DNA of 64,000 nt from JAPPFW01 sp965200835 (GTDB lineage: Bacteria; Actinomycetota; Acidimicrobiia; Spongiisociales; Spongiisociaceae). Position 1 is the first letter of the stretch; the number at the start of each line of letters is the position of its first letter. The stretch lies in assembly GCA_965200835.1 (NCBI GenBank), contig OZ241390.1:1178001-1242000 (forward strand). Direction: 5' to 3'. The notes under the pieces are model-generated. The model saw nothing but the letters and a program-made list of their open reading frames with translations, searched no databases and was not told where the DNA came from. The translations under genes and the position numbers were made by a program. This document shows, one piece after another, positions 9,168-16,685 of the stretch.

Positions 9168-10391
9168 TCAGCGCGGCCCTCCCCCGGCGACCCTATCCGG
9201 CTGGCCGGCTGTGAATCGGTTCGTGAAACCGGCGGCAGACGACTGGTCGAGGCGTCTGGCCAGTTCAGGGATGTCCCGATCCTCGAGGTTGGCGAACGCC
9301 AGGCGGAGGTAGCGGTCCTGCCCAGGCCCGAACATCTCCCCGGCGAGCGCCAGGATCGACTGCTCGTCGAACAGCCGGCGTGCCACCTGCCTAGCCGGAA
9401 CCCCCTCGAATGGGTGGCGAACGTAGGCGAAGTAGGCCCCGGCGGACACCACCCGGTAGGCGCTGCCCTCCATCTCCTTGGCGAACAGGCGCACCCGCCG
9501 CGCCATAGTGGCCCGGTTGGCCGCCACCCACCCCGAGAGATGGCCCAGCCCGTACAGGGCGGCCTCCTGGCCGATCCGGCTGGGACAGATGGTCAGGCAG
9601 TCCGCCACCTTGTCCACCTGGGTCAACAGGTCGGGGGAGCCGCCCAGAGCCCCCACCCGATAGCCCGGAATCGAGTAGACCTTCGAGAAGCTGTGAATGT
9701 GCAGCACCGAGGCATCCCAGTTGGGGTCCCGGAACAGGTGATGGGCGGGGGCGGTGGAGGCTCGGAAGTCACGGTAGGTCTCGTCGACGATCAGGTAGAC
9801 ACCCGACTCGTTGGCCAGCCGCCCGAACGCGTCGATCAGTTCCGGTGGGTACACCCGGCCGGTTGGATTGTTCGGCGTGACCAGCACGATCGCCTTGGTA
9901 CGCCCGGTCAGCAGCGAGGCGGCCCCCTCCACCGAGGGAAGCATCTCCTCCGAGCACTCCAGATAGACCGGCTCGACTCCGGCCATACCCAGCCACATGT
10001 CGTAGTTGAAGTAGTAGGGAACCGGCATGATCACCTGGTCACCCGGTTCGCACAGCACCGACATAGCCAGGCAGAAGGCCTGGTTGGCGCCGGCCGTCAC
10101 CGCCACCTGCTCGGCCAGCACGGTGGCCCCGTAGGCGGACGACAGGTCGGCAGCCAGGGCGGCCCGCAAGGGTGGTTCCCCCAGCACCGATCCATAACGT
10201 GACACCTGTGCCTGGTCGAGCCGGGCTACGTGGTCGATCAGGCCATCGTCCGGCGGGTAGCCGGGTGCCGCCTGAGCCACATCGATCAGCGGCAGATCCG
10301 GCCGGGACCGCCCACCTTGCACCCAGGAACGAACCTCGCTGATCGGGGACTCGATCGTGGACAGGACCCGCGGGTTGAGCCTATCGGACAT
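9168..10391 (-). CDS. PLP-dependent aminotransferase, class I/II
   Basis: A 407-residue fold-type I aminotransferase of the aspartate aminotransferase family. It has the cofactor-binding stretch VTAGANQAFCLA, the substrate/phosphate loop VLVTPNNPTGRVY, IVDETYRDF with the aspartate that contacts the pyridine nitrogen, and SFSKVYSIPGYRVG with the Schiff-base lysine. A C-terminal arginine lies in RYLRLAFAN. Substrate cannot be read from the sequence. It converges with acpS, with 36 bases between the stops. Confidence 0.9.
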   Translation of the reverse strand: MSDRLNPRVLSTIESPISEVRSWVQGGRSRPDLPLIDVAQAAPGYPPDDGLIDHVARLDQAQVSRYGSVLGEPPLRAALAADLSSAYGATVLAEQVAVTAGANQAFCLAMSVLCEPGDQVIMPVPYYFNYDMWLGMAGVEPVYLECSEEMLPSVEGAASLLTGRTKAIVLVTPNNPTGRVYPPELIDAFGRLANESGVYLIVDETYRDFRASTAPAHHLFRDPNWDASVLHIHSFSKVYSIPGYRVGALGGSPDLLTQVDKVADCLTICPSRIGQEAALYGLGHLSGWVAANRATMARRVRLFAKEMEGSAYRVVSAGAYFAYVRHPFEGVPARQVARRLFDEQSILALAGEMFGPGQDRYLRLAFANLEDRDIPELARRLDQSSAAGFTNRFTAGQPDRVAGGGPR

Positions 10392-10660
10392 TGTCTACCA
10401 ATCCTCTGACCGCTGCCGGTGCGAACCTTGGCAACCTATCGTACCGTCCAAACACGAAGCGGTGACCTGGATAGAGGCGATCAAGGTGGTCGAGCCGGTC
10501 GGGCAGCAACGTGGGTGCCGGTTTCCATCCCTTCGACCACCTCCGCCAGGGCTGGTCAATAACCGGCCACCCACCGGACCCACCCGGTGGCAGGTGGCCC
10601 TCGAGTGTGCTGGTGTGCTGGTGACCGGATCCGCCCCATGCCAGGTCGAACATCCCATAC

Positions 10661-11347
10661 TCAGCCGCAGGTCGCTGCCAGATTCTCGAGTGCCACGATC
10701 TCGGCCCGATCCGCGGTCAATCCCCACTTCGCTTTGATCTTGATCCACCAGGCGGCATACCCGCACCGGGCTTCCACATCACCGGGCAGCCATCCGGCCG
10801 GATCGGATGCTCCCTTTTCCTGGTTGGAGGCTCCGCTCACCGTCACCAACCCGGCCTCGTCGTTGGCGAACCTCTCCCTCACCTCGTCAGACCACCACCG
10901 GGCGCCCGACTCCCACGCTTCCGCCAGCGGGACGACATGATCGACCGCCATCTCGGTCGGGTCCGTAGTCCACAAGCCGTCGTAGGGAGAACGCCACCCA
11001 CCCTCCACCACCTGGCAGGGGCGCTCGGGATGCAGAACGGGCGCCACCACGGAGTCCCTGATCAGCACCTCCTGGCGAGTGTTGCATCCGTCCCCATCGA
11101 AGTCGCCCCAATGCGGGAACCAGCTCCGGTCGTAGCCACCCCACACCTCGGGAGCAAGTTGCAAGCGTGATGGGTCGATCAGGACCCTTCCGGGAACCAC
11201 CCCGGCGGCCTGGATCGGCCCTGGAGAGGCGCCGGTGCCGGCCGGTCTCGCCGGTGGCACGACTACGTCGGCCGCCAGCAGGAAGATGAGAGCCATGAGG
11301 CCGGACAGGATCCGCCGGAGCGCTGGTCGAGATAGTTGGGGAGCCAT
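10661..11347 (-). CDS. Secreted HNH-type nuclease, DUF1524-like
   Basis: A 228-residue protein. A signal/anchor helix (about residues 12-32, LSGLMALIFLLAADVVVPPA) is followed by GDFDGDGCNTRQEVLIRDS, MAVDHVVPLAEAWESGA and SNQEKGASDPAGWLP, the pattern of secreted DUF1524/HNH nucleases in actinobacteria; the DHVVPLAEAW histidine is the likely metal-site residue. ATG 11347 is chosen because gaggaggc sits just upstream; an in-frame extension to 11536 has no signal-like sequence. Biological role is unknown. Confidence 0.85.
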   Translation of the reverse strand: MAPQLSRPALRRILSGLMALIFLLAADVVVPPARPAGTGASPGPIQAAGVVPGRVLIDPSRLQLAPEVWGGYDRSWFPHWGDFDGDGCNTRQEVLIRDSVVAPVLHPERPCQVVEGGWRSPYDGLWTTDPTEMAVDHVVPLAEAWESGARWWSDEVRERFANDEAGLVTVSGASNQEKGASDPAGWLPGDVEARCGYAAWWIKIKAKWGLTADRAEIVALENLAATCG

Positions 11348-11453
11348 CACGCCTCCTCGGCAGGAACGGTTGTCTATCTCGTATATGTACAGGGGGGTGT
11401 GACATCCCACCGGTAGGCCGGGCCGCCCCCCTACTTCCAGACGGTCGGCCAAC

Positions 11454-12854
11454 TCATCTTGGCTGTTGCGGCACGAACCGGATCGGATAGGGATCTCCGC
11501 CGGCGGTCCGCAGAGTCGAGTGGGTGACCGGTTCATGGGTCACAACCGTGCGCCTGCTCCCGCCGCCGGGTTCGGCCGCCGCGAGTCCGGTCACCCGGTC
11601 ACCACCCCACAACCGGTCGATCGGCACTCCGTAGATATCCTCGCCCAGCCGATACGGAGCGTCGCCCGTGTACATGACCAAGCCGGCCCGGAACCGGGAT
11701 CCCAGGTCGTCCCGCATCCGGCGCAGCCCCCGCCAGTCGCTCGGCGAGATCTTGGAAGCGGCCTTGATCTCCAGGCCGATCACCGCTCCCTCATCGGGCA
11801 GCTCGATCACAAGATCTACCTCGCCCCCCCGAGAGGTCGGCCAGTAGCCCAGATGGCAGGGCCGGTCCATCCACGAGGTCAGCTTCCGTACCTCCCCGAT
11901 CACGAAGGTCTCGAGCAGCAGCCCGTACTGCGACAGGAACAGCGGTTCATTTCGCCGGATCTTGTCGGGGCTGAGACGGAGGAGCCGTGCTCCCAGACCT
12001 GAGTCCACCACATGTACCTTGGGACGCTTAACCGGTCCACTGTCCGTCTTCTTCCAGGCCGGTAGCCGGAAGATCAGGAAGAGCAGCTCGAGTAATCGGG
12101 TGTAGTTGTCCGAGGTTCGTGCCTTGAGGCCTACGTCCCTGGCCGCCTGGGCCATGTTGAGTATCTGTCCGGTCTGCGCGGCATACCGAGCCAGCAGATT
12201 TCTCAGGTGGCCACGTTGGCGGACCTCGGCCAGACTGTCGATCCCGTACTCGATGGACTGCCTCACATACTCATCGAGCCTCCAGTCACGGTCGGCCCGG
12301 TCGAGACTCGACAGGGCGAGCGGGAATCCACCGGTAAGCACCCGGCTGATGTACGAATCTCTGCTGGTTTGGGAGCCCCCCGATGCCAGCACGACTTCGA
12401 CATCATCGAACACCGACTCGACGAAGTTGCCTCCCCGGCCTTCGACCTCACTCTGGGCGAGCGGCAGGATCGGTACCTCCGACATCCGCCCGACCAGGGC
12501 TCGCAAGCCGTCGCGGTTCGCTTCACGATGAGCGGACCCGGTCAGGATGAACTGGCCGGGTGATCCATCCCGATTCAACTGGGCCTTGATGTGTTCCAGC
12601 AGGGGAGGAACCCGGAGGTATTCGTCGATCAGGACCGGTCGTGGGCCGGTGACGTAGCGGTGTGGATCATCTTCGACCTGGGTTCTGATCACCGGATCAT
12701 CGAGGTCGACGATCCCCTTGTCCCGGGAAGTAGCGATCTCCCTCAGGAGGGTGGTCTTGCCGACCGTACGGGGACCTTCGAGCACCACCACCGGGCTGGT
12801 CCGGACGCGCCGCTCGATTACCTCAAGAATCCGGCGGGGATAGATGTTGGCCAT
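11454..12854 (-). CDS. AAA+ ATPase with DUF4143 domain
   Basis: A 466-residue protein. The Walker A is VVVLEGPRTVGKTTLL (about residues 22-37), with Walker B-like PVLIDEYLRVPPLL and sensor FILTGSAHR. The C-terminal half is the DUF4143 nuclease-like fold, with LETFVIGEVRKL and GGEVDLVIEL..VIGLEIKAAS, whose acidic and lysine residues resemble a PD-(D/E)XK site. Such proteins are common in accessory regions and their function is poorly known. ATG 12854 is preferred over 12899, because the extra 15 residues are encoded by one copy of a 23-base direct repeat that looks regulatory. Confidence 0.88.
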   Translation of the reverse strand: MANIYPRRILEVIERRVRTSPVVVLEGPRTVGKTTLLREIATSRDKGIVDLDDPVIRTQVEDDPHRYVTGPRPVLIDEYLRVPPLLEHIKAQLNRDGSPGQFILTGSAHREANRDGLRALVGRMSEVPILPLAQSEVEGRGGNFVESVFDDVEVVLASGGSQTSRDSYISRVLTGGFPLALSSLDRADRDWRLDEYVRQSIEYGIDSLAEVRQRGHLRNLLARYAAQTGQILNMAQAARDVGLKARTSDNYTRLLELLFLIFRLPAWKKTDSGPVKRPKVHVVDSGLGARLLRLSPDKIRRNEPLFLSQYGLLLETFVIGEVRKLTSWMDRPCHLGYWPTSRGGEVDLVIELPDEGAVIGLEIKAASKISPSDWRGLRRMRDDLGSRFRAGLVMYTGDAPYRLGEDIYGVPIDRLWGGDRVTGLAAAEPGGGSRRTVVTHEPVTHSTLRTAGGDPYPIRFVPQQPR

Positions 12855-12858
12855 TAGC

Positions 12859-12923
12859 TCCGATTTGTTTGCCGATTCGCTTCCGAGTGTTGCAAGCAAT
12901 TCCGATTTGTTTGCCGATTCGCT
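12859..12923. repeat. 23-bp direct repeat pair upstream of the DUF4143 ATPase gene
   Basis: A 23-base sequence (tccgatttgtttgccgattc plus gct) occurs at 12859-12881 and again, identical, at 12901-12923, 42 bases apart. Both are within 70 bases of the ATPase start on its 5' side. A related core, gcaaacaaa, appears once more near 12988. Spacing of four helical turns and position suggest a protein-binding operator; this is inference. Confidence 0.7.
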
Positions 12924-13102
12924 CCATCAGCGTACCCAGGGTTTGCGGATTTGGCGCAAAAGGGGATCAGCCATTTCGTGAAATACGCAAACAAACCCCC
13001 ACAGCGTTGCGTAAACCAGTCAGCCGGATTACCTCTTTAAGTCGAGACACACGGGCGGGGCGACGGACCGCCGTCCCACATCATGGATCAACCGGCAGGC
13101 GG

Positions 13103-14251
13103 TTACTCGTCGCCTGTTCCGGATGCCCTGCTCGCTCCCCCGGCCGCCAGCTCGGGCGCAGGGGGCCTAGTCCCCGGGTCACTGTGACGAGACATCTTTA
13201 TAGGGTTACCAGCCATCTCCACCACCACACCCTCGGCCAGCTCCACCTCGACGATCATGTTGCGTGCCCTCACCCCAGGGTCGCTCATCACCGCCCCGAT
13301 GTCGTTGATCGGCCCGCACGGCACACCCGCCTCCACCAACCGCTTCAGCCACTCCCCCACCCCGCCGGTCGCCAGTACCCGCTCCAGCTCGCACTTCAGC
13401 TCCCCGGCATGCTCCGTCCGAGCCTCGTTGGTAACGAAGCGAGGATCGTCCGCCAGTTCCGGTCGCCCGATCGCCTGGCACAGCCGGGAGAACAGGCGAT
13501 CGTTACCCGCCGCGATCACCAGGTGAGCGTCCGACGCCCCATACGCTCCGAAGGGAGTGATCGAGGGGTGGCGGGCACCCAGCGGTCCCGGAACCCTGTC
13601 CGTGGCCGAGTAGGTGGCGATAGCGTTCTCGAGGATCGCCACCTGGCAGTCGAGCATGGCCACATCCACCATCTGCCCGAGCCCGGTCCGTTCCCGCTCG
13701 TGTAGGGCCGCCAGGATCCCGATCGCTGCGAACAGTCCGGCGGCGATATCCCCCACCGAGGTTCCGACCCTGGTGGGGGGGCTTCCCGGATGTCCAGTCA
13801 CGCTCATCAACCCGCCCATGGCCTGCACGACCATGTCATAGGCTGGCCGTTCGGAATAGGGTCCGGTATGCCCGAACCCGCTCACCGCCGCATACACCAG
13901 CCTCGGCCAGCGGGTGTGCAACACCTCCCATCCGTAGCCCAGCCGGTCCATGGTTCCGGGCCGGAAGTTCTCCACCAGCACGTCGGCGGCGGTCAGTAGC
14001 TCCTCGAATCGCTGCCGTCCGTCCCGGTCGGCCAGGTCGAGAACCACTGACGACTTCCCCCGGTTCAGGGATTGGAAGTAGACGCTGCGGTCGCCGACGA
14101 ACGGTCCGAAGCCCCGGGCGTCGTCCCCCCCGCCGGGACGTTCCACCTTTATCACCCGGGCCCCCAGGTCGCAGAGCACCATCGTGGCGTAAGGGCCGGC
14201 CAACACCCGGCTCAGATCCACCACCGTTACGTCCGAGAGCGGCCCGTCCAT
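13103..14251 (-). CDS. CoA transferase family III (CaiB/BaiF)
   Basis: A 382-residue class III CoA transferase, which moves CoA between carboxylic acids. It shows DLSRVLAGPYATMVLCDLGA, VIKVERPGGGDDARGFGPF, the FQSLNRGKSSVVLDL block and VENFRPGTMDRLGYGW. The aspartate that carries the acyl anhydride is expected in the RPAYDMVVQAMGGLM region. ATG 14251 follows a strong tcaggagggat ribosome site; longer in-frame starts run into the promoter of the divergent coiled-coil gene. The substrate is not predictable, and no partner dehydrogenase is nearby. Confidence 0.92.
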   Translation of the reverse strand: MDGPLSDVTVVDLSRVLAGPYATMVLCDLGARVIKVERPGGGDDARGFGPFVGDRSVYFQSLNRGKSSVVLDLADRDGRQRFEELLTAADVLVENFRPGTMDRLGYGWEVLHTRWPRLVYAAVSGFGHTGPYSERPAYDMVVQAMGGLMSVTGHPGSPPTRVGTSVGDIAAGLFAAIGILAALHERERTGLGQMVDVAMLDCQVAILENAIATYSATDRVPGPLGARHPSITPFGAYGASDAHLVIAAGNDRLFSRLCQAIGRPELADDPRFVTNEARTEHAGELKCELERVLATGGVGEWLKRLVEAGVPCGPINDIGAVMSDPGVRARNMIVEVELAEGVVVEMAGNPIKMSRHSDPGTRPPAPELAAGGASRASGTGDE

Positions 14252-14382
14252 CCCTCCTGACGCTAGCCAAGTCGACAACCGAGGCGAGCGCGTCGACCCA
14301 ATATCATCGAGCAGGGGGCGTCGTGCTGGAGAGAGCGGATCGAAGGTAGCGAAAATTGTGGTCCGTTTATATATGCCTGTGA

Positions 14383-14399
14383 CTGTCATTTTGCCATAG
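14383..14399. promoter_or_regulatory. Inverted-repeat motif upstream of coiled-coil gene copy 1
   Basis: The sequence ctgtc-N7-catag here corresponds to a better inverted repeat, ctatc-N7-gatag, at 16164-16180 upstream of copy 4. Both sit 60-75 bases before the start codon, inside about 170 bases of upstream sequence shared by the two copies. Copies 2 and 3 keep only the left part (tatcac followed by a cccgaggt phrase). It may be an operator or part of the promoter. Confidence 0.45.
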
Positions 14400-14457
14400 A
14401 CGACGTTAGGCTCTCGGAGGAGAAAGAGAGCCAACCTTCGATAGGGGAGGTGACAAG

Positions 14458-14901
14458 ATGACGAATGTGGTGCAGTCTGGAGAGAAGCAGTTGGAGGCTG
14501 CTGGGCAAGCGGTTGCTGTGCGGGGTGATGATGCGGATGAGCGAGTGGAGGATGGCGGGTCTGCGGAGGCGGAGTCGTGGTGGAGGTCTTGGCGGCGGGC
14601 GAGTCCGGTGTTGTTGGTGGTGATTCCGTTCTTGGCGTTGATGTGGCAGGTGCAGGCTAGTTCCAATGGGCAGCGTCAGGAGATAGGTGGCCTGCGCCAG
14701 GAGATGCGTCAGGAGATAGGTGGCCTGCGCCAGGAGATAGGCGGCCTCCGTCAGGAGTTGGTGGGCATCCGGGCGACCCAGCTTGAGATGGTTGAGCGGT
14801 TGTCGCGGATCGAGGGGTTCTTGGGGATCGGCATGCCGGATGAGGTGGCTGATCAGGCGCCGGGAGCGGGCTTTGCGGATTCGTCGGGTGGTGGCGAGTA
14901 G
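14458..14901 (+). CDS. Small membrane-anchored coiled-coil protein, tandem family copy 1
   Basis: A 147-residue protein, the best preserved of four tandem copies. A polar, acidic N-terminus (about 1-42) is followed by one hydrophobic helix (SPVLLVVIPFLALMWQVQAS, about 50-69). A long amphipathic coiled coil then has repeated QEIGGLR units, and the protein ends with the shared tail LSRIEGFLGIGMPDEVADQ and a Gly/Ser end. The start is ATG 14458 after ggaggtgacaag, a leader conserved before all copies. The layout resembles phage- or plasmid-type membrane coiled-coil proteins, but I do not recognise the family and assign no function. Confidence 0.75.
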   Translation: MTNVVQSGEKQLEAAGQAVAVRGDDADERVEDGGSAEAESWWRSWRRASPVLLVVIPFLALMWQVQASSNGQRQEIGGLRQEMRQEIGGLRQEIGGLRQELVGIRATQLEMVERLSRIEGFLGIGMPDEVADQAPGAGFADSSGGGE

Positions 14902-15040
14902 GTGGGATGGTTGATGTGTAGAAGTCAGGTGTTGCTCTGATTGTGCGGTGCTGAGCGCTACATTGGGAAGTATGGCACTAGTATACCGTGGGCAAGGGGG
15001 CCTATCACTGAGCCCGAGGTAAGCCGTAGGAGGTGACAAC

Positions 15041-15432
15041 GTGACGAATGTGGTGCGGTCTGGGGAGCAGCGGTTGGGGGCTGCTGGGCAAGCGGTTGCT
15101 GTGCGGTGTGATGATGCGGATGAGCGAGTGGAGGATGGCGGGTCTGCGGCGGCGTGGTCGTGCTGAGTCCGGTGTTGCCGGCGGCGATCGCGCTTCTTGT
15201 GTTGATATGGGCGCTGCAGGCTAGTTCCGATGAGATCCAGGAGATACGTCAGCAGATAGGGGGCCTGCGCCGGGAGATGCGGAAGGAGTTGGGGGAGATC
15301 CGGGCGACCCAGCTTGAGATGGGTGAGCGGTTGTCGCGGATCGAGGGGTTCTTGGGGATCGGCATGCCGGATGAGGTGGCTGATCAGGCGCCGGGAGCGG
15401 GCTTTGCGGATTCGGCGGGTGGTGGCGAGTAG
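15041..15432 (+). pseudogene. Coiled-coil family copy 2, frameshifted by an internal deletion
   Basis: The conserved leader (ggaggtgacaac) and GTG 15041 start the same N-terminus (TNVVRSGEQRLGAAGQAVAV), but a short deletion near 15153 brings a TGA at 15164-15166. The transmembrane helix, coiled coil and full tail continue in another frame (15154-15432, with a possible GTG start at 15154: LSPVLPAAIALLVLIWALQA). The downstream part could still be translated as a short anchored coiled coil of 92 residues. Confidence 0.7.
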
Positions 15433-15532
15433 GTGGGATGGTTGATGTGTGGGAGTCAGGGTGTTGCTGTGATCGAGCGGGGCTATCACCGATCCCGAGG
15501 TGAGTCGTGGGTGGTGACAAGGGTGACCGGAT

Positions 15533-15850
15533 GTGGTGAGGTCTGAAGAGCAGCAGTTGGGGGCTGCTGGGGTTTGGGTGAGGATTTGGGAGCGGGCGGG
15601 TCCGACGTTGTTGGTGGTGATTGCGCTTCTAGCGTTGATGTGGCAGGTGGACAGTAGTTCCGATGGGCAACGCCAAGATACATCTGACCTCCGCCGGGAG
15701 ATGCGGGAGGAGTTGGGGGAGATCCGGGTGAGTCAGCTTGAGGTCGTGGAGCGGTTGTCGCGGATCGAGGGGTTCTTGGGGGTCGGAATGCCGGATGAGT
15801 GGCTGAGCAGGCGCCCGGAGCGGGCTTGGCCGACTCGGTGGATCGAGTAG
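15533..15850 (+). pseudogene. Coiled-coil family copy 3, damaged at both ends
   Basis: The reading frame opens at GTG 15533 with VRSEEQQLGAAG, lacks the central acidic N-terminal segment of copy 1 and keeps the membrane helix (PTLLVVIALLALMWQVDSSS) and the coiled coil. The homologous start gtgacc at 15522 is out of frame because of an extra base. Near 15795 one G of the gatgaggtgg present in the other copies is missing, so the tail changes frame and ends as WLSRRPERAWPTRWIE. An anchored coiled coil of about 105 residues could still be made. Confidence 0.65.
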
Positions 15851-16163
15851 CCCGTAGTTCCGAGCAGCTTGGTTGATTGCTAACAAGGTGGTGGTGGGTC
15901 CATCGTCGGCAGGTCCGAGAGCGGCTCTTCTGTCTGGCCTCACATAGCACGTGAACGGCTGATGGTTGGGAGGCTGTGTGCGCGAGCCGGCATAGGCGGA
16001 GTGTGGCGGACAGTCAGTTCAGTAGTTTCCTGTAGAAGGCCGGGGATCTGTGGGCATCGTCCCGGTGGGGGCCTCTTTCCAACATCGTCGAGTGGGGGCG
16101 CCCTGTTGGGGGAAGTGGTATCGAACGTAGCGACAAATGTGTCCGTTCGTACACGCCTTCGGA

Positions 16164-16180
16164 CTATCACTTTGCGATAG
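16164..16180. promoter_or_regulatory. Inverted repeat upstream of coiled-coil gene copy 4
   Basis: ctatcactttgcgatag is a 5-bp inverted repeat with a 7-base spacer, matching the motif at 14383-14399 in the homologous position upstream of copy 1. It lies 60 bases upstream of the GTG start. Confidence 0.45.
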
Positions 16181-16239
16181 CGAACCTAACCTGTGGGAGG
16201 AGAAAGAAAGCCACCTTTTCGCCAGAGGGAGGTGACAAG

Positions 16240-16497
16240 GTGACGGATGTGGTGGGGTCTGGGGAGCAGCGGTTGGGGGCTGCTGGGCGAGCGGTTGCTG
16301 TGCGGGGTGATGATGCGGGTGATCGAATGGAGGATGGCGGGTCTGCGGCGCCGCGCTGGGTGGTCGACTACCCGGTGGATGGGCAGAACGATCCAAGGCC
16401 CCGGAATCCTCGGGGTACGGACCCATCCGTCGACACCATCGCGCTGTTCAGGAGCGCCAGCCGACCGAGAGAGTGGGGAGAAGCTTGCGCACGGTAG
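16240..16497 (+). pseudogene. Coiled-coil family copy 4, 3'-truncated
   Basis: Starts at GTG 16240 after ggaggtgacaag and shares its first 38 or so codons with copy 1 (MTDVVGSGEQRLGAAG..DRMEDGGSAA). The membrane helix and coiled coil are missing; the frame runs on into unrelated sequence to a stop at 16497. About 170 bases of upstream sequence, including the gggaggagaaag box, also match copy 1, so this looks like a duplicated 5' end cut off by recombination. Confidence 0.65.
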
Positions 16498-16685
16498 CCA
16501 GGGAGGGTACTGTACGGCGCACATGGCTGATCAGGCCCGCCGCGAAGTTTGCACCAACTGGTGCTTCACATAACATGCGCGTGGGTGGGCGGCGTGTTAT
16601 ATTGCAGGGGCTAGCCGAGCCTGGGTTGTAACCGATCCTGCCTCGGTGGCCGACTAAGCATTACGAAGAAAGGAAGGGAGGGCAA

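Noticed and set aside
9414..10202. Plus-strand frame opposite the aminotransferase gene
   Set aside because: Composition typical of an antisense frame, no motif, and the aminotransferase is intact.
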